Of a DNA stretch of 64,000 bases, positions 1-9,663 are shown piece by piece. Numbering within the stretch: the stretch's first letter is position 1; each line of letters starts with the position of its first letter. The translations under genes and the position numbers were made by a program. Origin of the DNA: Nemertoderma westbladi (taxonomy: Eukaryota > Xenacoelomorpha > Nemertodermatida > Nemertodermatidae); contig JAUCBJ010003741.1 in NCBI GenBank assembly GCA_032718475.1, forward strand, positions 1-64,000, read 5' to 3'. The notes beneath the pieces were generated by a model. That model saw only the letters and a program-made list of their open reading frames with translations. It was not told the origin of the DNA and did no database searches.

Positions 1-1579
1 GCCTACTAGGAAATAAAACCGACAGAAATAGGTAAAATCTCAATAAAAATTCAGGGCTGCAGTCCCTGATTAAGTACTAAGACCTACCAGTGTACAATAA
101 TCAAATCGAATAATACTAAATGTACTTGTACAGCAGTACCGGTACCGGTGATGACAGTTAGGCCTACTGACCTACAAAGTACCGGTTCAGTTTTACCAGT
201 CACTACGGTAGTTTGCAACCTTATTGCCTACTGCAATAAGATTATAAACTGTTACTGTTCGTCAGAACAGTATTAAACTGTATTTAATGCCTACACTTGC
301 AACCTTATTGCCTACTGCAATAAGATTTATAAACTGTTACTGTTCGCGCTTTCGAAGACCTTTAGCAGTTTAACCTGCCAAAATTTATATGTCTTTTCGT
401 TAATTAAAACCACTTTAGCATACGACAATAATTTATGCTAATACGCAAAACATTAGCCGAAGTCAGCCCATGCGCGATCATTCACCCGATGGATCTACAC
501 CCGGGAGACTGAATTCGGATGCTTGAATTGTATTATTACAGTGTAAGGTTGCAGTGTATACCTAATGTATTATTCGATAGATCGTTAATAATTAATCTCT
601 GACAGATATTATTGGCTTTCGGGAAATATTAACAGTTCCTTTAGGACGTGGCGCTTTATCTATTTAAACAGAACTAAGACTTATACTAAACGCAACGATA
701 CTGCTTATGATTAAAGTATAAAACGTATTCTTTAGGAAATACTTTGTTACCAATCACAATCATACACACTATTCTGCCGACAGTCAGTACATTTGATCAC
801 ACATAAAGAGAGCAGTAATTGACTCACGTAGGGTCTGCTAAATAACATTGGATTCAATACACACCACATTAATATAAATCGCAATTGTTATGTATAGCCG
901 GTCTCTCTAACCTGTAGTGTTATCAAGAAAATTGGGAATTGGGTGATTTATCCGTATTATCCAAATAGCAATATTTCCATCAACAAATATTTACAATTAA
1001 TAACTGACGGTAAAATAACAGTACAAACAATATGATTAATGAGTTAGGTGATATTCGATTCGGTAACAGTTTATACTTTCGATAATTCAAGCAGTTTACG
1101 GTACAGCAGTATCTATCCAAAAATGCCGGTGTTTCTGGCTTAGACAGCAATAACAACAAAGTAACAACCAAAAACAGTAAGACTGAACACTCTCCTTATG
1201 ATCGGCAGAAAAGCTACACGTCGACAGGAAAAACCGCCCTGATTGGCCCAAGCCAAACAAAGAACCACGCGGCCAATGGCTGTTTCCATGTCAGCAACCA
1301 GCTGCTAGATGTCGTAATATGAATCATCACGGCTAAGCTGTGAAAGGTGGTTGGTGCATTACAAGTTTTTTGTCTTACCATGTCCACTAAAACACGTATA
1401 TAGCAGAATTACTTTTATGTCCGTTAAAACCCCTGTAAAGGTACCTTGCGGGCGAGGGGAATATATATACAGTTAGAAAACCTTTTTTAGAGTATTCCAG
1501 CGCCTGGGGGGGAACTGGCCAGCAAAGGCAAACGTATCAGTTATCCCACAAAAGCTTTTACAAAACCTCAATAGATAAA
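1..1579. other. AT-rich flank without a recognisable gene
   Basis: No convincing coding region is visible; the short open frames are AT-rich and lack recognisable motifs. It contains a small direct repeat carrying a hairpin (listed separately). It lies 3' of the minus-strand gag-like region, so it could include the rest of that element, but no pol motif was seen here. Confidence 0.5.
211..347. repeat. 84-bp-offset direct repeat with an internal hairpin
   Basis: The block around TTGCAACCTTATTGCCTACT is repeated 84 bp downstream with only a one-base length difference over about 50 bp. Each copy contains a perfect 8-bp stem, CTTATTGC / GCAATAAG, around the loop CTACT (220-240 and 304-324). This is read directly from the sequence; its function is unknown. 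Confidence 0.75.
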
Positions 1580-2141
1580 TCAGCTGTTAATTAATGTAAC
1601 AATGTGACAAATATAATACTTCAAAGTAAGCCTATGTATAATGGTAAATTGCCAACTAATAATCATGATAATATAATGTTTAGAAAAACTATGGGAAGAA
1701 TGTTTATAAAAGCTAATATAAATCTCCAACAATAGTCCGTTTGCGTCTGTGTAGGCTACACGATCTTGTTTGGGCAACGCTTGCCAGTGCTTACAACTCC
1801 TGGTCTTATGTGTTCCGTCCCGGTGTAATTGACATTCGAATCCTGGATTATAGCGTTCCCTGTATAGTCCCTCACGTATGGCGCGTAGGTTTATATGTAC
1901 CGATTTAGTGTTTTGGTTGTCTGTACTCGGCCTACTGGGTATATTGGGATTGTGTTTATTTATGGTGTTATTTTCTTTCTGTCCCTGCCACGGTGTGGCC
2001 CTACTACCAGCTGACTGTGGGCTAGTAGCCCCCTGTATGGCCGCGTGTGGTAGCGACTGTCCGCACGACCTGTTCTCGTCCAAGGGGTTCGATGTTCTTG
2101 CTCCTATTGGGGTATATTGTTGATATTGTGATGGGGGAATG

Positions 2142-2170
2142 TCACCCTGTCCCCCCCCCCCCCCCCCCCG
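2142..2170. repeat. Long poly-C run
   Basis: About 20 consecutive C residues interrupt the gag-like region. The length is at risk of slippage in both biology and sequencing, and the coding frame changes nearby. Confidence 0.9.
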
Positions 2171-3014
2171 CCGGTATGTTTGGTACTGGGGTTGATGTTA
2201 ATATATTGGGGCCCATACATCTATCTACAATAACTCTCCCCTCCCCTGGATATATGTTATGTCCCTGTGTATTATAGTCATGCTGCTGTACCGATATAGG
2301 CCTACCTACCTCTCGCCTACCTACCGGTATGTACTCCGCGACTTCCGGGTTTAATCCCGTCGTTCGCGCTACCCTATCGCCTACTCTATCTCTCCCAGCA
2401 TGGCCTATAATAGTATGTGCAGTAAGGCCTACAGTATGTCCTGCAGTCTGCATGTGCCCTTCCGAACCGAAGTTTATTCTTCGCGAATCTCGAATCTCCC
2501 CGCGACTACCGTACTCTCGATCGGCAGCTATATCCCGTCGGGAAGTTTCCCTTCGATCCCCTATCCTGCTCTCGTCTTCGTATCGGTACGTCCTGTACCC
2601 CTCTCCTGGCGTGCGGTGCGTTTCTCCGGGGCGACGGCAATCTCCCGAAGTTCGACCCCACTGACTCCCTAACTCCATCTCTACTATCGACGGCTCGCTA
2701 TCCGTCCTCGCTCTCCTATCGTTCGTGGCGACACTCTTTCTACTATCTCCTCTTCTTCTCTTTTCAGTGCAGTATTCTGGCTCTGAGATCTCTCGTCGAC
2801 CTCCCGGTTAAACTCCACTGTTCTTCTTCCCTCTTCTGATCGGGCTCGACGCTTCGTCTGCCCTCTCGCGACGTCAACCTGTCTCTCTCTGCTCGATCGC
2901 ACGCCGCTGGGGATACTCGCAATCCCCCTATTACTCTCCATCGCCGGGTGTTGCGGTTTACCTAATTCGGCCCGCGCATTATCCGCCGACGCCTGTGGGA
3001 CACTCTCTGCCCCC

Positions 3015-3240
3015 CCTCTCTCGCTACTAATCTCTCGCGGTGGGGCGCCCGTAGCCCCCCCCCCCACCCGCCACTTCTAACTTCACTATCTCTCACTACA
3101 CTTCTGCGTCCCTCTTGTCGGACATTTTCTACCCCCCTTCTCTCGCCACTAATCTTCCGTGATGGGGCTCCTGTAGCCCCCCCCCCCCCACTCGCCACAT
3201 CTAACTTCACTATCTCTTACTCCACTTCTACACCCCTCTC
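3015..3240 (-). repeat. 125-bp tandem duplication with poly-C inside the gag-like ORF
   Basis: TAACTTCACTATCTCT occurs at about 3076 and 3201. The flanking sequence, including the poly-C tract and the CTCTCGC(C/T)ACTAATCT segment, is repeated with the same offset. Because 125 is not a multiple of three, the duplication changes the reading frame, which explains why overlapping open frames here have similar peptide sequence. Confidence 0.75.
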
Positions 3241-3299
3241 TAGTCGACACACTATCTCTACTACGGCTGGGTCTATTCACCCCCGCCTCTCTCTCTACT

Positions 3300-3445
3300 A
3301 CTGCGAGGCCTACCAGGCCCACCTCGGGTTGGCTCAACCCCGCTACCTCCTGCCTACCAACTGCGTGGCCTACCAGGCCGCCGTCGGGTTGGCTCAACCC
3401 CGCCACTTCCTGCCTACTAACTACGTGGCCTACCAGGCCGCCGTC
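3300..3445 (-). repeat. 60-bp coding tandem repeat in the gag-like ORF
   Basis: About two and a half copies of a 60-bp unit begin with GGCCTACCAGGCC. On the minus strand the unit encodes a 20-residue repeat with the core GGLVGH and EVAGLSQP. The unit starts with an imperfect palindrome (GGCCT...AGGCC). Confidence 0.8.
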
Positions 3446-4800
3446 TGCCGGGCTATACACGTCTGGCACGTTCACATTAATAGCACCATTCCCAATATTA
3501 TTTGTTAAATCAATTAAATTATTAGAATTTGAAACGGGATTATTATTTAAATTATTTAAATTAGAGTTGTTATTATTTTCAAAATTTAAATTATTATTCG
3601 AATTATTTGAATTATTCTGAATATTTGAATTAATATTATTATTTGAATTTAAATTACCGGGTAAAATATTTCCTGTAATAAAGGGATTAGGGTTATCTAC
3701 TACGGTACTATTAATACCAACATTTCCTAACGTACTACTACTACCCCCCTCGCCCGTACGGCTGTACGTACTGTACGTGTACCGCACGCTCTGTTCTCTT
3801 GCCTCACGCTCTTCGCGTTCACTCTCTTGCTCCTTCCTTCCCCTCAGTCGCCACTCTAATTCTTCCATTTTTAATTTATATGCCATGCGTTCACTCTCTC
3901 GCACCCGTCTTTCTTTTGCGGAGGATGTAGCAGACTTATCGGTTGCGACGGACTTCCGCCGCCCCTCCGTCCTACTAACTTTCCCCCGCTTTCCGGGGTT
4001 CTCGCTGACCGACGAGACCGAATCCTCGGAGCTAACCTCGGATTCGCCCTCGTGCGGTCCCGCCCAACCCACTAACTTAACTTCCCTGGCATCGACTAAG
4101 TATGGCCCTATGTACACTACACCAGGCCCCATACCCCTACGTTCCCATAGCCCAAACAGTTCGATGGCAACCCCTCTCGCTCTCTCGCTGGCTAGTTCTC
4201 CCTGCCCAGAACGCACTAGGTAATCAAAGTATCTGTTCGACTCACCTAGTCGTCTCCTCAACTTCACCTGGTCTATCTCAGCCCCTCCTCTAGCTTCTTT
4301 CAGTTGTTCCCGGGTCGCGGCGTAGGCTCGTCGGAGCCGGACGACCCCGACGTCCTCGTCGTCGACATCTCCTCTCTCCCTCCGGGTCCGACGTCGTACC
4401 GTCGGCTCCACCGTTGCCGTTCCGGTGGGCCGTTCGTCGCCCTCGGCCTGTGGCTGGCCGGCGACATCGGCATATCGACCGCCGCCCTGTGTCGACTCGT
4501 CTCTCTCCTCTCCCGTCTCACTCTCTCCTCTACTCGACTCGCTCTCTCCTCGTAGACGACCCCCCACATCTTGGTTCGCCGGGTTGCTCGTTATCGACGT
4601 GGCGTCAACCGGCGTCGACGTGGTCGACGTAGCATCGACCGGTGTCGTGGGTCCGTATCGTCGCGTCGCGGCCTCACGGATCGTTAGATCGCCGTCCGGG
4701 GTCCGCGGCGGTGTCGTCTTTCCTTCCCTACTCATCTTTGCCTTTGGTCGGTGGCTGCAGTCAGCTCCTTTCAGGGTAGCTGTGGATCTAATCACTGTGA

Positions 4801-4821
4801 CGGGATCCACCAAGGATCCCG
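4801..4821. repeat. 8-bp perfect inverted repeat
   Basis: CGGGATCC, five bases, then GGATCCCG. It lies in the leader of the minus-strand gag-like ORF, about 65-85 bp upstream of its ATG. A structured leader is plausible but unproved. Confidence 0.8.
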
Positions 4822-4898
4822 ATTTATCCGGTTGGTTTCTAATCTACGGTCCCCGCCGTGCGTAATGTAAAAGAGTTCCGGTGTTGTTGACTGATCGG

Positions 4899-4915
4899 TG
4901 TATATATAATATAGG
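4899..4915 (-). promoter_or_regulatory. TATA-like element upstream of the gag-like ORF
   Basis: TATATATAATATA lies about 165-175 bp upstream of the minus-strand ATG at 4735. Its position fits an LTR or leader promoter. No matching second LTR was found in the window, so it is only a candidate. Confidence 0.3.
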
Positions 4916-5354
4916 GTATAATAGTATAAACACAGTAGAAGCTGATATAATGATAAAGTGGGTGAATACCGGTAATGCATTGAACGGTGATGGTGGCAGT
5001 GGACGGAGACGTGATTAGAGTTCCGTTACTACCCTAACTAACTGACTTACTAAGTGAATGGGATAATATGATGACTGGTAATATATATTGCACGGTTGGC
5101 CACGTGGTGTTACTCAGTCGATGCTTTCCCCCCATTGGCTAATATCCTTGTTGGCACCCTTTGCCCCCCTCTGAAGTGCTTCCCTTCGCCCTTGCTGTTC
5201 TCTCTCTGTCAGGGGTGTGGCCCCTGACCCCTATTGTGTGTTTCTCCTTCCCACTTTATTGGGGTGACACGAGGTTGGGTAATCAACCTCGTGCTCCCAA
5301 TATTGCTTAACGGCTTACTTTATGGGTTTGTGTTAGCGGAATTGGATAAGCTAA
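4916..5354. other. Non-coding flank, possible LTR remnant
   Basis: No gene is supported. It holds an ATTGG (inverted CCAAT) sequence at about 5144 and a strong hairpin at 5268-5293. It ends at the first monomer of the 48/51-bp satellite. Confidence 0.4.
5268..5293. repeat. 10-bp perfect inverted repeat (hairpin)
   Basis: CACGAGGTTG, six bases (GGTAAT), then CAACCTCGTG. It is about 60-90 bp from the left edge of the satellite. The stem is seen directly; its role is unknown. Confidence 0.85.
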
Positions 5355-5890
5355 CATTCCTGTATGTTCAGACGGAATACCTTGATTGTGCACCGTACAC
5401 ACCCATCCTGTATGTTCAGACGGAATACCTTGATGATTGTGCACCGAAAACACCCATCCTGTATGTTCAGATGGAATACCTTGATTGTGCACCGTACACA
5501 CCCATCCTGTATGTTCAGACGGAATACCTTGATGATCGTGCACCGAACACATCCATCCTGTATGTTCAGACGGAATACCTTGATTGTGCACCGAACACAT
5601 CCATCCTGTATGTTCAGACGGAATACCTTGATGATTGTGCACCGAACACACCCATTCCTGTATGTTCAGACGGAATACCTTGATGATCGTGCACCGAACA
5701 CACCCATCCTGTATGTTCAGACGGAATACCTTGATTGTGCACCGAACACACCCATCTTGTATGTTCAGACAGAAGAATACCTCGATTGTGCACCGAACAC
5801 ACCCATTCCTGAATGTTCAGACGGAATACCTTGATTGTGCACCGAACACATCCATCCTGTATGTTCAGACGGAATACCTTGATTGTGTAC
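5355..5890. repeat. 48/51-bp satellite, left block (about 10 monomers)
   Basis: The monomer runs from CTGTATGTTCAGACGGAATA to ...CACCCATC. It is 48 bp, with common +3 variants (GATGATT, or AGAAGAATAC) and a +1 variant (CCCATTCCTG). This block ends exactly where the LINE begins. It is nearly identical to about 10,825-11,340 in the right block: the private variant CAGATGGAATACC occurs at 5468 and again at 10,938, an offset of 5470 bp. Confidence 0.95.
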
Positions 5891-6094
5891 GATCATTGAT
5901 CATTGATTGATCAAGTCAGGTCAAGTATTCTAGGTCATTGATCAAGAAAACTTGCCACCTCCATGCAGCATAAAGGAGGTGCCACCTGTAGCTGCATAGA
6001 CCCTCTTACTAGGGCAAATCTGGTCCTGTAACTAGGACCCCCTTCGTTCTGGGATAAGGACGCCCTTGGTCCTGGATTAAGGACCCATATACTT

Positions 6095-6325
6095 GGCTGC
6101 AGGGGTATATGGCCTGACCAGGCAGATGGTGATCTACCAATGGCTGGTCAGGAGTAGAGTGTTCTCATGTCCACTCTGAGAGCACTTCACTGCGACCTGC
6201 ACCTGGCAGCAAGGGTACAGGGCATGACCCAGCAGATGAGCTGCAACAGCCAATGGTGGGTCATGTGCGCCAGAGTAGATATGGGTGATGGGCCTCATAT
6301 CTGACTCCATTGCGACACCCACCCT
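6095..6325 (+). promoter_or_regulatory. Two imperfect 5'-leader repeats of the LINE (about 110-120 bp each)
   Basis: The segment starting GGCTGCAGGGGTATATGGCC (6095) recurs, diverged, at 6205 as GGCAGCAAGGGTACAGGGCA. Both continue through CCAATGG and end with TGCGAC...CACC. Tandem leader monomers in LINEs often carry the promoter; that role is inferred here. Confidence 0.55.
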
Positions 6326-6330
6326 GTGGA

Positions 6331-9300
6331 ATGGCAAACCAGGGTGTGGTATTTGCCCCGAGAGCTGACTCGGCAAAAAAGCACCCCCCAACCCCCACTA
6401 TGGATTACATTAGCAATGCGGAGGTCCGGCCACTAGAGGCCAGTGGAATTACCGGACACAATCGGCCTCACAGGCGTCAGTTAACTCCTGACCGGCTGCC
6501 TGTCTCACCCCCTACTGGAGAGAGAGCAGCCAACAATTCTTTGAGTCCCTTTCCTGATGACCTTTCTGGCCCAAACCCTGGGTCACCAGGAAGGCCAGAT
6601 TGTGATGGGGAGAGGGATTCTGGAGTTGGAGGCTACTCTCATGTTCCACCCCGACCAACAAAGCCATTGGTGAATCTGAGGCAAGTCACAAGACTAGCCT
6701 CAGTAAACACCCTAACACTCGGGTCCCCAATGCGACAAGGTGAGCTGACTGCCTTGGCAGATAAGCTTTCTCTTAGCGCAGTGGGTGTTCAAGAGCACCG
6801 AATGCAGACTGGACAGACTGATGAGGTTCTGATTAAGGACATGGGGGGTGGTTGGCGACTCGCCCTCGCGTCAGCAGATGATAGTGGCAATGGTGGAATT
6901 GGTCTATTGATGAATCCAACTGCACATGCAGCATTGGACAAAATAGACCAAATCTCTAACCGCATCATCCGTTGCCACTTCTCATGTTCTGGAAGACTGG
7001 CTAAGAAGTTTCCTAAGGTGGTTCTGATTGTGTGCTACTCTCCAACTAGTGTTGCCCCTGTAGAGGAGGTGGAAAATTTCTACCACAATCTACAAGCAGC
7101 TACTGATGGAGTGGATCAGCATGCATTCTTAACATTCCTGGGAGACTTTAATGCAAGTCTGCATCAATCACCGACATCGCCCTGGGTCTATAGCAATAGT
7201 GTTAACCGAAATTCTGTCCATCTTCAGGATTTTATCTCTGGAAATGGATTGTTTTCGGCTGGAACCCAGTTCAAGAAGCGAACTGGAAAGCTATGGACTC
7301 ATAGTGGACCCAGTGGTCACAAGTCCCAGATAGACCATATTCTGTTTCGTAGGAAATACAGGAGCTCTATACAAGACTGTAATGCATTTACACTTCGACC
7401 CTTCTCCAGTGATCACCGCCTTATTGTGGCCAAGGTAAGACTTAGTCTGCGTGCTAGCAGAACAACGAAATCTGCCTTGCCACGGCATGACTGGTCCTCT
7501 CTGTTGCAACAGCCAAGTGTGAGATCCAGCTTCACACTACAGCTGAGCAACAGGTATGAGGCTCTTGCCTCTGAGGCGGCAGATCACTGTGAGGGCTATA
7601 CTGCCTTTACAGAAGCAGTTAAGTTAGCAGCTGCAGAAACAGTTCCTGTATACCCTCGAAACAGGAAAAGGGCCCCCTGGACTGACAACAAAATTCAGAA
7701 GTGCCGAAATGACCTTCATAAGGCGCAGAAAGAGTCCCGACTCAAACAGACTACAGCGGCCAAGAATGCAGTTAAAGCTGCATCTAGGTCCCTGAACAGG
7801 CAGTACTCTGTTAATCTACAGGAGCTAATAAACCAACAGGTTGATGCCATCAATGATGCTGACGACAGCAGGCAATCATCCCAGGCATGGAAATCGATCA
7901 ATCTGCTTACTGGGCGGAAAAGCCAACCAACCACCAAGGTTAAGGCTGAATCACCAGCCGATCGCCTCAATGGTTGGAAAGCCCACTTTGAAAAGCTCCT
8001 CAATAATGACAGGGTATTGCCTGATAACTTTATAGAAGTAAAAGTGTCTGAGTCTGTACTCCCAGATATTCCCATTGGCGATATCTCCTTTGCAGAAGTG
8101 AATGCTGCTGCAAAGAGCATTAAGACCAATCGTGCCAGTGGAGTAGATGGTGTTCCCCCTGAGGTCTTTAAAATACCTGAGTGTTTAAAGCTCATCTATC
8201 CCATCATAGTAGACATGTACCGTACAACAAGAGTCCCACAAGAAATGAAAACAAATAAGTTGGTGCCAGTTCCCAAGAAAGGCAACCTAACACTCTATGG
8301 TTCTTTTCGGGGAATCTCATTGATCTCGATTGCTGCAAAACTATACAATAGAATTCTATTAAATCGCATCAGGGATCCCATTGAGAGACTGCTACGTGGA
8401 AATCAGAATGGGTTCCGTAAAGGTCGTGGGACCATGGAGCCCATTTTGGCACTTAGAAGGATAATTGAAGAGTTATCAAAAAAGAAAGACAGGCATCTGG
8501 CTGTTATCTTTGTTGACTTCTTCAAGGCCTTTGATTCAGTCTCTCGCTCACGTATGTTCAGCATACTTTCATTATATGGGATTCCTGATGAAATTATTGC
8601 AGCAATCAGATCAGTATACGATGGTTCAACAACATTTGTGTCTACTGTTGACGGTGACACAGAACCATTTGAAGTGTTATGGGGCGTCCTCCAAGGAGAC
8701 ACACTTGCACCATTCTTGTTCATTATTGTGGTTGACTATGTTCTACGCATGTCCTTAGATCATCATAATGATGATGGGGTGATGATAACTCCACCTACTG
8801 GCTCCAGAAGTCGAGGAAATCCTGCCAAGTACCTAACTGATCTAGACTTTGCTGATGACTTAGGAGTACTCTCAGAATCATTAGAGGGAGCCCAGCGGCT
8901 CCTCAGCTCATTAGAACATGCTGCTTCTAGTGTTGGTCTTTTTATTAACTCCAGAAAGACCAAAATTCTGACAGTTAACTTTGAAAGTCCTCAGCAAGTC
9001 TCTGATCGGATGAGCATAAGCTCAAAGGATGGTATGCTTGAGCATGTGGACGACTTCTGTTACCTGGGATCATGGATCCGGAAGTCAGGTGAGGACCTTC
9101 GAATACGTAAGGGAAAGGCATGGGCAGCCTTGAATAGGCTTTCCAGGATTTGGAAGTCACCTAGAATTAATCGGAAACTTAAGGTCCGATTATTTAGAGC
9201 AGCAGTAGTTCCAGTACTCCTCTACGGGAGTCCATGCTGGGCTCTAACTGCTGAGGACACCAAATCTCTGGATGGCACATTCACAAGAATGCTACGCCGG

Positions 9301-9627
9301 GTACATTGTGTCAAGTACAATGCACACATCTCCAACCAGACACTATATAACATTGGAGGTGTCTCATTGGTTCCCCCAAGCTTGACACTAGAACAAAATC
9401 GGCTCCGCTTTGCAGGACATTGCTTTCGCCGTGAGGACCAGCCAGTGCATAATCTTGTACTTTGGCAGCCTCATGGAGTGAATAAGCATGGTGGACAACC
9501 CATGACTTTCTTGAGACGCATCTTAAAGGACACTGGCCTTGAAGATGCGGATGATCTAGCAAATGTCATGGGTGATAGGGAGTTGTGGCGGTGCGATTTT
9601 GTCGATAAGCCGGCACAGCATTCTTAA
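6331..9627 (+). CDS. LINE polyprotein: AP-like endonuclease + reverse transcriptase
   Basis: About 1098 aa. The ATG at 6331 is the first in frame; the open frame extends upstream only from a TTG. The endonuclease/exonuclease/phosphatase domain occupies roughly residues 115-375, with the expected motifs: E in GVQEHR (about 155), GDFNA (about 271), QIDHI (about 333) and SDHR (about 360). The reverse transcriptase lies at about 600-900, with VDFFKAFDS (first Asp about 729), GVLQGDTLAP, and the catalytic FADD (about 840-843). The C-terminal part carries the usual RTE/CR1-like tail motif ending near LWRCDFVDKP. No stops or frameshifts are visible, so the copy may be recent. The protein would nick target DNA and copy its own RNA by target-primed reverse transcription in the nucleus. 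Confidence 0.92.
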   Translation: MANQGVVFAPRADSAKKHPPTPTMDYISNAEVRPLEASGITGHNRPHRRQLTPDRLPVSPPTGERAANNSLSPFPDDLSGPNPGSPGRPDCDGERDSGVGGYSHVPPRPTKPLVNLRQVTRLASVNTLTLGSPMRQGELTALADKLSLSAVGVQEHRMQTGQTDEVLIKDMGGGWRLALASADDSGNGGIGLLMNPTAHAALDKIDQISNRIIRCHFSCSGRLAKKFPKVVLIVCYSPTSVAPVEEVENFYHNLQAATDGVDQHAFLTFLGDFNASLHQSPTSPWVYSNSVNRNSVHLQDFISGNGLFSAGTQFKKRTGKLWTHSGPSGHKSQIDHILFRRKYRSSIQDCNAFTLRPFSSDHRLIVAKVRLSLRASRTTKSALPRHDWSSLLQQPSVRSSFTLQLSNRYEALASEAADHCEGYTAFTEAVKLAAAETVPVYPRNRKRAPWTDNKIQKCRNDLHKAQKESRLKQTTAAKNAVKAASRSLNRQYSVNLQELINQQVDAINDADDSRQSSQAWKSINLLTGRKSQPTTKVKAESPADRLNGWKAHFEKLLNNDRVLPDNFIEVKVSESVLPDIPIGDISFAEVNAAAKSIKTNRASGVDGVPPEVFKIPECLKLIYPIIVDMYRTTRVPQEMKTNKLVPVPKKGNLTLYGSFRGISLISIAAKLYNRILLNRIRDPIERLLRGNQNGFRKGRGTMEPILALRRIIEELSKKKDRHLAVIFVDFFKAFDSVSRSRMFSILSLYGIPDEIIAAIRSVYDGSTTFVSTVDGDTEPFEVLWGVLQGDTLAPFLFIIVVDYVLRMSLDHHNDDGVMITPPTGSRSRGNPAKYLTDLDFADDLGVLSESLEGAQRLLSSLEHAASSVGLFINSRKTKILTVNFESPQQVSDRMSISSKDGMLEHVDDFCYLGSWIRKSGEDLRIRKGKAWAALNRLSRIWKSPRINRKLKVRLFRAAVVPVLLYGSPCWALTAEDTKSLDGTFTRMLRRVHCVKYNAHISNQTLYNIGGVSLVPPSLTLEQNRLRFAGHCFRREDQPVHNLVLWQPHGVNKHGGQPMTFLRRILKDTGLEDADDLANVMGDRELWRCDFVDKPAQHS

Positions 9628-9663
9628 AAATGCAGCTGCAATGCAGCATGCCGATCCTAGTAG

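Larger units (their letters stand above)
1580..4735 (-). pseudogene. Gypsy-type gag-like ORF, broken by frameshifts
   Basis: Several minus-strand open frames follow one another (4735-3149, 3067-2684, 2678-2142, 2083-1580) and look like one protein split by frameshifts at poly-G/C runs and a 125-bp duplication. The likely start is the ATG at 4735; the frame is open further upstream only from non-ATG codons. The N-terminal part is charged and rich in S, E and R. The middle has an Asn-rich low-complexity stretch (about 3480-3680) and 60-bp coding repeats. Near the 3' end (about 1800-1840) is a Cys-X2-His-X4-His-X4-Cys knuckle, a spacing known from some Ty3/Gypsy gag proteins. No protease, RT or integrase follows. 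The gag assignment rests on the knuckle and overall character and is moderate. A truncated host gene is less likely. Confidence 0.45.
5891..9663 (+). mobile_element. Nearly intact non-LTR retrotransposon (LINE, AP-endonuclease type)
   Basis: The element has a ~440-bp 5' leader, one long ORF, a short 3' UTR (AATGCAGCTGCAATGCAGCA) and a (TAG)n tail. The left satellite ends in GTAC and the right satellite resumes with GTACCGAAC after the tail. An uninterrupted satellite monomer, GATTGTGTACCGAACACACC, exists elsewhere, so the insertion point is precise and the target duplication is at most 4 bp. Single-ORF architecture, a microsatellite tail and a short target duplication fit an RTE-like LINE; the clade needs a phylogeny. 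Two further 5'-truncated copies occur in the window. Confidence 0.9.

Noticed and set aside
7716-8195. Minus-strand open frames inside the LINE
   Set aside because: Shadows of the intact plus-strand endonuclease-RT ORF.
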